Part shown: piece by piece, positions 45,192 to 53,386 of the stretch
Numbering within the stretch: position 1 is the stretch's first letter
Layout: each line of letters starts with the position of its first letter
Source: Clostridium_I sp047718555
GTDB lineage: Bacteria > Bacillota > Clostridia > Clostridiales > Clostridiaceae
NCBI RefSeq assembly: GCF_047718555.1
Contig: NZ_JBDNRK010000012.1
Span: 1-64,000 of the forward strand
Direction: 5' to 3'
Length of the DNA: 64,000 bases
The notes under the pieces: model-generated
Told to the model about the DNA's origin: nothing
Seen by the model: only the letters and a program-made list of their open reading frames with translations
Database searches by the model: none
Position numbers and translations under genes: made by a program

Positions 45192-47405
45192 TTGAAAAAC
45201 AAAGAAAAAAATCATCACATATTAAAGGATATAGTAACAGTTATTTTACCTATTATAATCACATTTAACTTATTAGGGCATTCTGTATTTGCCAGTGAAG
45301 TTAATAAAAACTTAAAGGTATCATCGATAAATAGTGTATTAAACAGTAAATCACAATTAAATTTAAATAAGTCCAAAGTGGCTACAAAAGGTAAAGGACT
45401 CATACCCTATAAAGTAAAGATAAAAAAGAGTGCAGAAAGTTTAAATTCACAACCAAGGTTAAAATCAGCTGCTCCACTGCCAGCTTCTTATGACTTAAGA
45501 AAAACTGGGAGAATAACTATTGCAAAGGATCAGGGCCAACTGAATAATTGCTGGGCTTTTTCAGCTATAGGCTCCCTTGAATCAAATCTTCTTAGAATAG
45601 AGAAAAAGACTTATGACTTTTCAGAAATAAATATGACAACCCATAATAATATTGATAACAATCCCTTTGATGGTGGAAATAATGAAATGGCTACAGCATA
45701 TCTTGCCAGCTGGAAAGGGCCTGTGAATGAAACTGATGATTCAGAACCATCTGATCCTAACAATATAGTAACTAGAAATGGACTAAAGGAAAAAAAGCAT
45801 GTACAGGAGGTATTATTTATACCTGACAGAACAGGAGCCTTAGATAATAGTGAATTGAAAAAGGCAATAATGAATTATGGTGCTGTATCCTCTTCTCTTT
45901 ATATGGACGAGTATAGTTATTTTAATTTAGGTAAAAACGCTTATTACGATTATGCAGAGAGTTCTGGTAATCATGCCATAGATATAGTGGGGTGGGATGA
46001 TAATTATTCTAAAAATAATTTTTTAGTTACTCCTAAAGGAAATGGAGCTTTTATTTGTAAGAACAGTTGGGGGACAAGCTTTGGGGACAAGGGCTATTTT
46101 TATGTTTCCTATTATGATGTGTCTATAGGAATTGACAATGCAGTTTTCAATGGCATAGAGCCCGTTGATAATTATAGTAAAAATTACCAATATGACTTAG
46201 ACTATAATGGTATTGTTTCATTTGGCCAAAGTAATTGGTTTTCAAATGTGTTTACAGCTTCAGCAAATTCTACTACCATGGAATCCTTAGCAGCAGTTAG
46301 TTTTTATACGGATAAAGAAAATGTAAGCTATTCAGTTTATGCAGAAAATGATTATAGCACTAACAAATTTAATAAAATAGCTTCAAATTTAGTAGCATCG
46401 GGAATAATTGCAATGCCAGGATATCATACCATAAAATTACCTAAGCCTCTTTCGTTAAATACAGGTAAAAAGTTTGCAGTGGCTGTGAAGGTTACAGGAT
46501 CATCTATACCTTTAGATTACTTAAGTAATTCTAATGGAAACTCCTTTGTAAGTAACAATGGATCAAAATGGGCTGCGATTCCAGCAGCTGTAGACTTAAA
46601 AGCATTTACAAATATAAGTTCTAAAGTTTCAGTAAAGGGAATTTCTTTAAACAGCAGCTTTCTGAATATTAATGTAAACAGTACAGCAAAGCTTTCTAGT
46701 TCAATTTCTCCAAGTAATGCTACAAATAAAAATGTAAGCTGGAGTAGTAGTAATTCAAAAATAGCTACCGTAGATAACAGTGGAAATGTCAAGGGAATCT
46801 TACCAGGAAAGGCTGTAATAACAGTAAAAAGTCAGGATGGAAATTTTGCAGCGCAGTGTACAGTTAATGTAAAAGGGACTATAGCAGTTAATTCAGTATC
46901 CTTTGGGTCAAGGCCTGTAAATATAAACAGTGATTTCAGGTTTACTTTTCCAAGTACTATTTATAAGGGAACTAATTTTAAGTATATTACACTAAAAGAT
47001 AATAAAAATGCTAACATAGCAATAAACGTTAGTATAAACAACAATGTGCTAATTTTAAAGCCTAAGAATAATTTAAAGAATGGCACTATGTATTTTATAA
47101 ATATTCCTGTAAATTCGGTGATAGATGGCAAAGATAGTACATTGCTAAAGGATTATAGTACAAAGTTTGTAACCATTCCAGCCTATAATCCAGATATAAA
47201 ATTTACAGATGCTAATTTAGAGAAAAAAATAAGGTCTGTTTTAAAAAAGCCTAAGGGAAATATAAGTTCAAATGATATGGCTGCTTTAACTTTTTTAGAT
47301 ATAAGCTGCAGTAATATTACAAGTTTAAAGGGATTAGAATATGCAGTTAATTTGATTAGTGTTAATGCAAAAGGTAATAAGATAACTGATACAAGTCCAA
47401 TGTAG
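45192..47405 (+). CDS. Papain-family (C1A) protease with Big2, Ig-like and leucine-rich C-terminus
   Basis: The 737-residue protein has a signal peptide (1 to about 35) and a propeptide-like segment (about 36-95). The C1A domain shows C120 in NNCWAFSAIGS, H261 in NHAIDIVGW and N291 in CKNSWGTSFGDKGYF. A Big2 domain (about 478-560), a Big5/SbsA-like domain (about 565-665) and the start of a leucine-rich repeat (FTDANLEKKIRSVLKKP, then LEYAVNLISVNAKGNKI) follow. The LRR stops after about two repeats, so the 3' end may be truncated. It is a close paralogue of the dockerin protease at 33218 but has no dockerin. The TTG start has AGGAGGTG upstream. Confidence 0.87.
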   Translation: MKNKEKNHHILKDIVTVILPIIITFNLLGHSVFASEVNKNLKVSSINSVLNSKSQLNLNKSKVATKGKGLIPYKVKIKKSAESLNSQPRLKSAAPLPASYDLRKTGRITIAKDQGQLNNCWAFSAIGSLESNLLRIEKKTYDFSEINMTTHNNIDNNPFDGGNNEMATAYLASWKGPVNETDDSEPSDPNNIVTRNGLKEKKHVQEVLFIPDRTGALDNSELKKAIMNYGAVSSSLYMDEYSYFNLGKNAYYDYAESSGNHAIDIVGWDDNYSKNNFLVTPKGNGAFICKNSWGTSFGDKGYFYVSYYDVSIGIDNAVFNGIEPVDNYSKNYQYDLDYNGIVSFGQSNWFSNVFTASANSTTMESLAAVSFYTDKENVSYSVYAENDYSTNKFNKIASNLVASGIIAMPGYHTIKLPKPLSLNTGKKFAVAVKVTGSSIPLDYLSNSNGNSFVSNNGSKWAAIPAAVDLKAFTNISSKVSVKGISLNSSFLNINVNSTAKLSSSISPSNATNKNVSWSSSNSKIATVDNSGNVKGILPGKAVITVKSQDGNFAAQCTVNVKGTIAVNSVSFGSRPVNINSDFRFTFPSTIYKGTNFKYITLKDNKNANIAINVSINNNVLILKPKNNLKNGTMYFINIPVNSVIDGKDSTLLKDYSTKFVTIPAYNPDIKFTDANLEKKIRSVLKKPKGNISSNDMAALTFLDISCSNITSLKGLEYAVNLISVNAKGNKITDTSPM

Positions 47406-47570
47406 ACTTAAAAGAATATTTGAATAGATATCTTATTGACATAATATTAAAAAATAAGGATAATAGATTTATATTAAACATATAGGTATAATATATTGTT
47501 GTGTAGTGAAATATAAAGTTAAATTATATTAATTAATCACAACGCTGCTTGTAGTTGACTAGAGAACTAG

Positions 47571-47616
47571 AGACTAATTTTTCTTAAAGTAATTTAAGAA
47601 GAATTAGTCTTTTTTG
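47571..47616 (+). terminator. Rho-independent terminator
   Basis: AGACTAATTTTTCTTAAA and TTTAAGAAGAATTAGTCT form a long stem with one mismatch, followed by six T. It lies between the protease gene and the hydrolase gene. Confidence 0.85.
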
Positions 47617-47643
47617 TTATATGAATAATGGAGATGATGATAA

Positions 47644-48462
47644 GTGTTGAAAAATGGTAATTATTTTGAAGTTGAACCCAATGTAGATATGTATTATATA
47701 GATAAAGGTGAAGGAATACCCTTGGTTTTTGTACCAGGATGGACCTTTACTTCAGATGTTTTTGAATATCAAATTGAATATTATTCTAAAAACTATAGAG
47801 TTATTGCCATTGATCCGAGAAGCTATGGTAGATCAACAATAGCTTTACATGGAAATGATTATAATACTCACATAAAAGATCTGGTGAAGCTTTTAGGTTA
47901 TCTTCAGTTAAAGAATATAATTTTAGTTGGATGGTCCTTTGGTGGTTTAGTCACATGGGGCTATATTGAGCAATTAGGATTATCCAATGTAAAGGCATTA
48001 GTGAATATTGATGTTACACCAAAACAATTATCTTTAAATGAAGATGACTGGGTAGGTGGAGAAATTGATGAAATATCAAATAATTATACCTATAATATGA
48101 ATTCTAATAGAAGTTTAAGAAAGTTTATGATTCCTTTTACCACTGAATTTATGGTTGAGCGTAAGCTTTCTGAAGAAGAGGTAAATAAGATAATAAAATA
48201 CTCAATACGTACACCTTACTATATAACTCGTGAACTATATGCCAGCGGTATGTTTTCAAATAAAACCAAAGCAGCAAAATTGGCAGATGAATCAATACCA
48301 TCCTGTATGTTCATTTCAGAGTCTAGGGCAAGTAAAGGGGTTCCATTTATGAATAAGTATTTTCCTAATACTGAGGTGTTTGTTTTGGGGCGTCATATGA
48401 TGTTCTGGGAGTATCCTGATAAATTTAATAGGCTGCTGGATGAGTTTTTAGAAAATGTATAG
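47644..48462 (+). CDS. Alpha/beta-fold hydrolase
   Basis: The 272-residue alpha/beta hydrolase has the oxyanion-hole region LVFVPGWTF, AIDPRSYGRS, the nucleophile elbow GWSFGG (Ser), and a likely catalytic His in LGRHMMFWEYP near the C-terminus. The acid residue is probably in the strand around SCMFISES or in the preceding loop. Fold and size match esterases, haloperoxidase-like enzymes and lactonases. The substrate is unknown and no operon partner is present. GGAGATGAT supports the GTG start at 47644, though TTG 47647 is equally possible. Confidence 0.82.
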   Translation: MLKNGNYFEVEPNVDMYYIDKGEGIPLVFVPGWTFTSDVFEYQIEYYSKNYRVIAIDPRSYGRSTIALHGNDYNTHIKDLVKLLGYLQLKNIILVGWSFGGLVTWGYIEQLGLSNVKALVNIDVTPKQLSLNEDDWVGGEIDEISNNYTYNMNSNRSLRKFMIPFTTEFMVERKLSEEEVNKIIKYSIRTPYYITRELYASGMFSNKTKAAKLADESIPSCMFISESRASKGVPFMNKYFPNTEVFVLGRHMMFWEYPDKFNRLLDEFLENV

Positions 48463-48605
48463 TGTAGTAAGGAAAATAATCTATTTATATCTCATCTCAT
48501 GTATGTATCTTTCTGTTCACAGATTCAAGATGATGTATGTATAATAGATAATAGTTTGAACTGAATTTCATATAGTTGGGTAATGTCTGCTTTTGTTTTG
48601 GATAT

Positions 48606-48671
48606 AGTTTACCTACCTTATATAAGCAAAAAAAATAATAAATCTTAATTACTTATATAAGTAGATAAACT
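48606..48671. repeat. Inverted repeat of about 20 bp
   Basis: AGTTTACCTACCTTATATAAG (given in two parts: AGTTTACCTAC and CTTATATAAG) pairs with CTTATATAAG-TAGATAAACT across a 25-nt loop, with one or two mismatches. It lies at the 3' side of the HEARO-like RNA (minus strand) and could be its terminator or the end of a small mobile element. Confidence 0.55.
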
Positions 48672-48975
48672 ATTACAGTTGGGATAAAGCCTAGCCCCGC
48701 CCCATCAATACCCTTCTTGTTTATTGCAAACAGCAACATTAACTTTTAACTTATAATGCTTGTCCTATAAGTTCTTATCAAGGAATAAGAATATTAATGC
48801 CTACCCAGCATAAATCTGCCAAGCAACCTTACCGAACCTTTAATGGTAGTCCACACCTTGCATAGACACCACTAAAGAAGGGTATAGTGTTGTATGTGTC
48901 TATAGTTGACTTTCCGCATCGGCTCAACTGACCTACTGGATATTTTTATAGTTATTCCAGTGCGCAGATAACTAA
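48672..48975 (-). ncRNA. HEARO-like structured RNA candidate
   Basis: There is no coding frame in these 300 bp, and the base composition is far richer in GC than its surroundings. On the minus strand it contains TTAAAGG (48837-48843), GGTAAGG (48827-48833) and TTTATGC (48808-48814) in that order, and GGGGCGGGGCTAGGC near its end. From memory these resemble the conserved core of HEARO RNA, the guide RNA of IscB-type nucleases. Long-range pairing is present: 48707-48718 with 48875-48886. No iscB-like gene follows it. The family call is tentative; the presence of strong RNA structure is firmer. Confidence 0.4.
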
Positions 48976-49008
48976 CCTACTATCTAAAAAAGACAATAGG
49001 AAACTAGA

Positions 49009-49048
49009 CCTTTATAAAATTATATTTTTGAATATAATTTTATAAAGG
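49009..49048. repeat. 40-bp perfect palindrome
   Basis: CCTTTATAAAATTATATT, a TTTG loop and the exact complement form an 18-bp stem. It lies just 5' of the HEARO-like RNA on the minus strand. It could be a transposon-end relic or a terminator-like structure. Confidence 0.6.
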
Positions 49049-49313
49049 CGTGGTTTGGCTGTATTTAATTTTAAAATTAGTTATAAATTTTTATTCTAAA
49101 TCTATATATGATATTTACCATATAATTACAAAAAAACAGTGCAGCAGGGGCAAAATAATTTGCTATGTTTTTTAGAGGATTGAACATTAATTTGGCGTGG
49201 TTATTTATTATAGATAGTGTAGAATAAGACTTAATTTTCTGATAAAATAAAAGTACGAAGATGTAAATATAATGTATTTAATATCTAGTGGCAAATATAG
49301 AGGATGTGATACA
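49049..49313 (+). other. Leader shared with the frameshifted copy
   Basis: There is no separate gene here. The 60 or so bp before the nuclease gene, including GACTTAATTTTCTGATAAAA, are nearly identical to 3990-4045 upstream of the broken copy. The duplicated unit therefore includes its promoter region. Confidence 0.6.
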
Positions 49314-50237
49314 GTGGCTGGAAAAAAGAAAAAAATACTGGATGATAATTTCATAATGTCGCCTAAGTATGATTTCGTTTTTAAGTATATATTTGGTAAT
49401 GAGAAACATAAGGACTTGTCAATAGCATTACTCAGCGATATATTAGCTGTTCCAGAGGAAGAATTTGAGGGAATAGAAATAATAAATAGTGAACTTATAA
49501 AGGAATTTAAGGAAGATAGAAAAGGAATTCTTGATGTAAGGATAAAAACTAAGTTAGGAAAGCAGATAGATGTTGAAATACAAATACTTCCAACAGAGTA
49601 CATGGCAGAAAGGACTATATTCTACTGGAGCAAGATGTATACAGGTCAGATCAAGCCAGGAGATACCTACGATAAGCTAAAGAAATGTGTAACTATAAAT
49701 ATAGTAGACTTCAAGTGTACGCCGCTAAATAAACTATATTCCAGTTATCATATAACAGAGGATGAAACAGGATATAGATTAACAGATATATTGGAAGTGT
49801 ATTTTTTAGAACTACCAAAGCGTTTTGATGAAGATGTGAAGAAGGATGAGGATGACCCTATAGTTCAATGGATGGAATTCTTGGATGCAAGAACGAAAGG
49901 AGAGGTAGAGATGTTGGCGAAAAAGAATAAGGACATAAAGAAAGCTTATGATTTATTACAGATAATAAGTAAGGATGAGAAGGCTAGAATGTTGTACGAA
50001 GCTCAGCAAGCTGAAATAAGTGATCAATTGACTAGAATAAAGGTGGCAGAAGCTAAAGGAAAAGCTGAAGGAAAAGCTGAAGGAAAGGCTGAAGGAAAGG
50101 CTGAAGGAAAGAAAGTTGCAAAAGAAGAAGATGCTATAAATTTTCTGAAACTTGGAGTAGATGAAGAAATAATAGCAAAGGGTACAGGGCTAAGTATGGA
50201 AAGGATATTGGAACTTAAGAAGAAGTATCAAAATTAG
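49314..50237 (+). CDS. Intact PD-(D/E)XK (Rpn-type) transposase/nuclease
   Basis: The 307-residue intact homologue of the broken gene at 4083 has an N-terminal PDDEXK-like domain with MSPKYDFVFKYIFGNEKH, an acidic strand LDVRIKTKLGKQIDVEIQ, then YWSKMYTGQI. A helical region follows, with a run of 4-residue repeats (KAEG/EGKA, about 250-275) and a C-terminal helix (VDEEIIAKGTGLS). Rpn/PDDEXK_2 proteins are linked to recA-independent recombination and annotated as putative transposases. GTG 49314 is preferred to ATG 49272 because GAGGATGTG lies just before it. The repeat tract differs in length from the other copy by whole 12-bp units. Confidence 0.78.
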   Translation: MAGKKKKILDDNFIMSPKYDFVFKYIFGNEKHKDLSIALLSDILAVPEEEFEGIEIINSELIKEFKEDRKGILDVRIKTKLGKQIDVEIQILPTEYMAERTIFYWSKMYTGQIKPGDTYDKLKKCVTINIVDFKCTPLNKLYSSYHITEDETGYRLTDILEVYFLELPKRFDEDVKKDEDDPIVQWMEFLDARTKGEVEMLAKKNKDIKKAYDLLQIISKDEKARMLYEAQQAEISDQLTRIKVAEAKGKAEGKAEGKAEGKAEGKKVAKEEDAINFLKLGVDEEIIAKGTGLSMERILELKKKYQN

Positions 50238-50270
50238 TAGCAAGCAGAAATTGTTCATTAATAAATTAAA

Positions 50271-50304
50271 AATAAAGTGCATCTGAAATCTGATGCACTT
50301 TATT
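50271..50304. terminator. Bidirectional terminator
   Basis: AATAAAGTGCATC and GATGCACTTTATT form a 13-bp perfect stem between the convergent nuclease (plus) and GntP (minus) genes. Confidence 0.85.
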
Positions 50305-50307
50305 CTT

Positions 50308-51699
50308 CTATCCAAAGAAGAAATTGAGAATTAACAAGGCAATAAGTCCCGTAAAGCAGGCCAGAGTTGAAGTAACAGACCACACTCTCATTTGTTCTTT
50401 AACGTCTTTTATACCGATAGATTCATTGATAACCCAAAAATAGGAATCATTAAAATAGGAGAATAGCATTGAACCGATACAAGCAGCTAATGCTGCAAAG
50501 GTAGGGTCAATATGAAGTCCTGAAACCATTGGAGCTGTTACAGAAGCGGCAGTCATTATGGAAACAGTTCCTGAACCCTGCACTAGTCTTATCAAACAGG
50601 AAATAATAAAAGGCAGAAGAATTGGAGGAATACTGGTTTTGGAAATGCCTAATGCAATATAGTTTCCAAGTCCGCTGTTTTGTATAATCATTCCAAGGGC
50701 TCCGCCGCCTCCAACTAATAGAATCAATTTTCCGCTGGCTTTTAGACCTTCTTCCATGGCATCTAATGTTTCACCCTTTGAAAAAGCTTTAGTTAGGCCC
50801 AAAATGGCAATTAGTAATCCTAGTGCCAGTGCAATTATTGGAGAACCTATAAAGGAGAAGAATGAAGCTATAATATTGCCCTTAAAATTCAAAGATTTCA
50901 AAATAGTGCTTAATAGTATTAATAATATTGGAATTAAAACTGGAGCAAAGGATAAAAAAGGTGAAGGCAATTCTTTATCATTTTCTTTTAGAGTATCATT
51001 TTCTTCAAAGACATTATCTTCACTGAGATTATCTTTTACTTCAGGCCTAATCCAGCCGTCTTCAGTTTCATTAGGTAATTGATATATTTTATTTCCCAAA
51101 TACTTTGCATAGGGAATTATAACGCACATAATTGGAATGGCAATAATAGTTCCAAAGAGCATGAATCTACCTATATTTGCATTGAGAATTCCAGCTGCCC
51201 CTATAGGACCAGAAGCAGGGGGAACCAAAGCATGGCTCATTAAAAGTCCACCTGCCAAAGCTATTCCAAGGGAGACTACAGATTTTCCTGTCTTTTTAGA
51301 CAGACCTTTAACCAGGGGTGATAAAATAATGAAGCCAGAAGTGCAGAATATTGACAGGGAGGTAATGAAGCCGGAAGCAGCCAGAGCTTCCTCTTCTTTT
51401 TTACTGCCGAAGAGCTTGATAAAGCTGTTTGCCATTACTTTTGTAGCACCAGATACTTCTAAAAGTTTTCCAAGCATAACTCCAAATCCGATAATAATAC
51501 CTATACTGCTTAAAGCATTTCCGAAACCCTTTGAAATTGATTCAACAAGCTTTTGATGATCCATTCCTCCTATGAGCCCTATTGCAGTGGCAGAAATAAT
51601 TACTCCTAAAAATACATGTACTTTGGTTTTTGTAATTAGAAATATAAGTAGAGACATACCAATAATTAATCCCAGTATCATTTGGATTCCTGAACTCAT
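50308..51699 (-). CDS. GntP-family permease for a sugar acid
   Basis: The 463-residue membrane protein has about 12 segments and belongs to the GntP/DsdX proton symporter family, with conserved LGKLLEVSGATKVMA and LVPPASGPIGAAGILNANIG. Substrates of the family include gluconate and other aldonates. It lies downstream of a DUF1537 kinase and a PdxA2-type dehydrogenase on the same strand, so uptake of a four-carbon acid sugar (threonate- or erythronate-like) is the best inference. A tnpB-end element separates it from the kinase gene. AAAGGGGT lies before the ATG. Confidence 0.87.
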   Translation of the reverse strand: MSSGIQMILGLIIGMSLLIFLITKTKVHVFLGVIISATAIGLIGGMDHQKLVESISKGFGNALSSIGIIIGFGVMLGKLLEVSGATKVMANSFIKLFGSKKEEEALAASGFITSLSIFCTSGFIILSPLVKGLSKKTGKSVVSLGIALAGGLLMSHALVPPASGPIGAAGILNANIGRFMLFGTIIAIPIMCVIIPYAKYLGNKIYQLPNETEDGWIRPEVKDNLSEDNVFEENDTLKENDKELPSPFLSFAPVLIPILLILLSTILKSLNFKGNIIASFFSFIGSPIIALALGLLIAILGLTKAFSKGETLDAMEEGLKASGKLILLVGGGGALGMIIQNSGLGNYIALGISKTSIPPILLPFIISCLIRLVQGSGTVSIMTAASVTAPMVSGLHIDPTFAALAACIGSMLFSYFNDSYFWVINESIGIKDVKEQMRVWSVTSTLACFTGLIALLILNFFFG

Positions 51700-51732
51700 T
51701 TTAATTACCCCTTTATTTTAAATTTATATATA

Positions 51733-51866
51733 TTTAACCTGACTAACTTGGCGTAAGTCTCCCACTTATTCAAGTGGGAGTTCAACGCCAAGTAAGCCAT
51801 GCATTTGCAGTTCTAAAATTCAGATGGGGTAAAAGAATCCCCACCTGAATTAAGAACTTGCTTCAA
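51733..51866 (-). repeat. tnpB-end-like element, copy A
   Basis: Read on the minus strand, the first 92 bp are identical to the start of 62191-62326, followed by a divergent hairpin and a conserved end TTACGCCAAGTTAGTCAGG. It contains two stems, AATTCAGGTGGGG with CCCCATCTGAATT and CTTGGCGT with ACGCCAAG. In copy B the same sequence follows a TnpB-like protein tail, so this is probably the right end or guide-RNA region of an IS200/IS605-family element. It lies between the kinase and permease genes and overlaps the kinase stop codon. Confidence 0.7.
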
Positions 51867-53179
51867 CCCTCATTACTGTATTCAGTGGAGGTCTTGGTCT
51901 TTAGATAATTGATACAAACGCTTAAGGTATCCTTTGTACCTACTAGTCCTCCCTTTGTTATAATTGGCTTATTGTTAAAAACTCCACCGATTACTCTGCC
52001 ATAAATAGCTAGTGGAATGACTTCATCTTTTACATCTATGCCATCAGCTTTTATCTTGTTGCAAAAATCTTCTGTCACATCTCCACCGGAAGTATAAACA
52101 CTACCAATTTTATTTCCCAGTTTTTTAATTACAAGGCAGAGTATTTCGGCAATGGCGCTGGTTATTAAATTAGAACATTGTTTTTTATTCAAATTATAAT
52201 TTTTTTCTATTTCTGAGAAATTCAATACATCTTTTTCTTCAGTGGTAGTAGTAACCACTAGAATACTGTAATTATCTTCTCTATGAATAATTTCATTTAC
52301 AATTCTATTGACTTCTCTATCTTTCTTCTCCTCCTGAAGGAAATTCAATGTATTCGTTTTCACGATTAACGGATTATATTTTACTTTAAGATAATTTATC
52401 TGCTCTCTTGTAAGATTGCTTGCACTTCCAATACCGCACAGTACCTTCTCTCTAATCTTTAATTTTTCATCTTTTTTATAGAATACATTTGCGGCAGCTG
52501 CAGTAAAGGGACCTGGATCCACAGATACAAATTTGAGCTTACTTTCAACAGAGGCCTTTGCAATTTCATTGATATCATTATTTGTACAAGCATCAATTAC
52601 AATAACTCTATTCTTTTGCTGTGCATTTTTTAGTATTTCCTGTTTTATAACCTCTGCTCCTTTAAGTACTTTATCCAGAGATATAAAGCCAACCTTATAT
52701 TTACTCTGTTTTTTTACTATTTCAGTAACTTTGGAAGTGCTCACAGGAGAGGTTGGATCTTTAGCCACTTCTGTTTTCTCAAGGGGAACTCCATTAACCA
52801 GTAAAAAATCTCCTATACTGGCTCTTCCTGAATCAGGGAAAGAAGCAACTACAATAGCTGTGATGTCAGAGCCAAGACTTTCAATAATACTGTCAATTTC
52901 ATATCCTACATTTCCTCTTAAAGTGGAATCGATTCTTTTACTAAAGAATAAATTCTTCTTATCATTAAATAGATTTACTGCATCCTTAACCTTTTTATAG
53001 GCATCCTCAGGGGCTAAGCCTCTGCTGTTAGTAGTTATGCTTAAAACATCAAAACTTTTAAATTTGTATAAATCTGATTCTTGAAGCAGAGTTCCTACCT
53101 TCAAACCATTTTTGGCAAGAAGTGCTCCTGTATCATTGGCACCAGTTAAGTCATCTGCAATAATTACTGTTTTTAACAT
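51863..53179 (-). CDS. Four-carbon acid sugar kinase (DUF1537, DtnK/OtnK-like)
   Basis: The 438-residue protein shows the family motifs IIADDLTGANDTGALL near the start, SKRIDSTLRGNVGYEID, VVASFPDSGR, then C-terminal VYTSGGDVTEDF and ITKGGLVGTKDTL (nucleotide-binding domain). It phosphorylates 3-carbon-hydroxy acids such as D-threonate or D-erythronate at the terminal hydroxyl. The ATG at 53179 is preferred to the ATG 15 bp upstream because GGGAGAGG precedes it. The stop codon TGA overlaps the tnpB-end element by 4 nt, so the C-terminus may have been altered slightly by its insertion. Partner genes are the dehydrogenase upstream and the permease downstream. Confidence 0.87.
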   Translation of the reverse strand: MLKTVIIADDLTGANDTGALLAKNGLKVGTLLQESDLYKFKSFDVLSITTNSRGLAPEDAYKKVKDAVNLFNDKKNLFFSKRIDSTLRGNVGYEIDSIIESLGSDITAIVVASFPDSGRASIGDFLLVNGVPLEKTEVAKDPTSPVSTSKVTEIVKKQSKYKVGFISLDKVLKGAEVIKQEILKNAQQKNRVIVIDACTNNDINEIAKASVESKLKFVSVDPGPFTAAAANVFYKKDEKLKIREKVLCGIGSASNLTREQINYLKVKYNPLIVKTNTLNFLQEEKKDREVNRIVNEIIHREDNYSILVVTTTTEEKDVLNFSEIEKNYNLNKKQCSNLITSAIAEILCLVIKKLGNKIGSVYTSGGDVTEDFCNKIKADGIDVKDEVIPLAIYGRVIGGVFNNKPIITKGGLVGTKDTLSVCINYLKTKTSTEYSNEG

Positions 53180-53386
53180 ATAATCCTCTCCCATCCTTAT
53201 AATATCTAAAATATTTTTTTAACAAACAGTTACATTTAATCTAAAATAAAACAATTTTAATCCATGTATGTTAAACTATTAGTGTCCATTTGGATAGGCC
53301 TCTTTTTGTTCAATAGATTGAATTTGCAGGTTTTTTCTATATTGACAAATCGAGGCTTTTTTATTTCAAGTTATATTTATATACAA

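Noticed and set aside
53220..53386. Possible terminator between the dehydrogenase and kinase genes
   Set aside because: GCCTC and GAGGC blocks are about 50 nt apart with a loop too long for a typical terminator; the genes are probably still co-transcribed.
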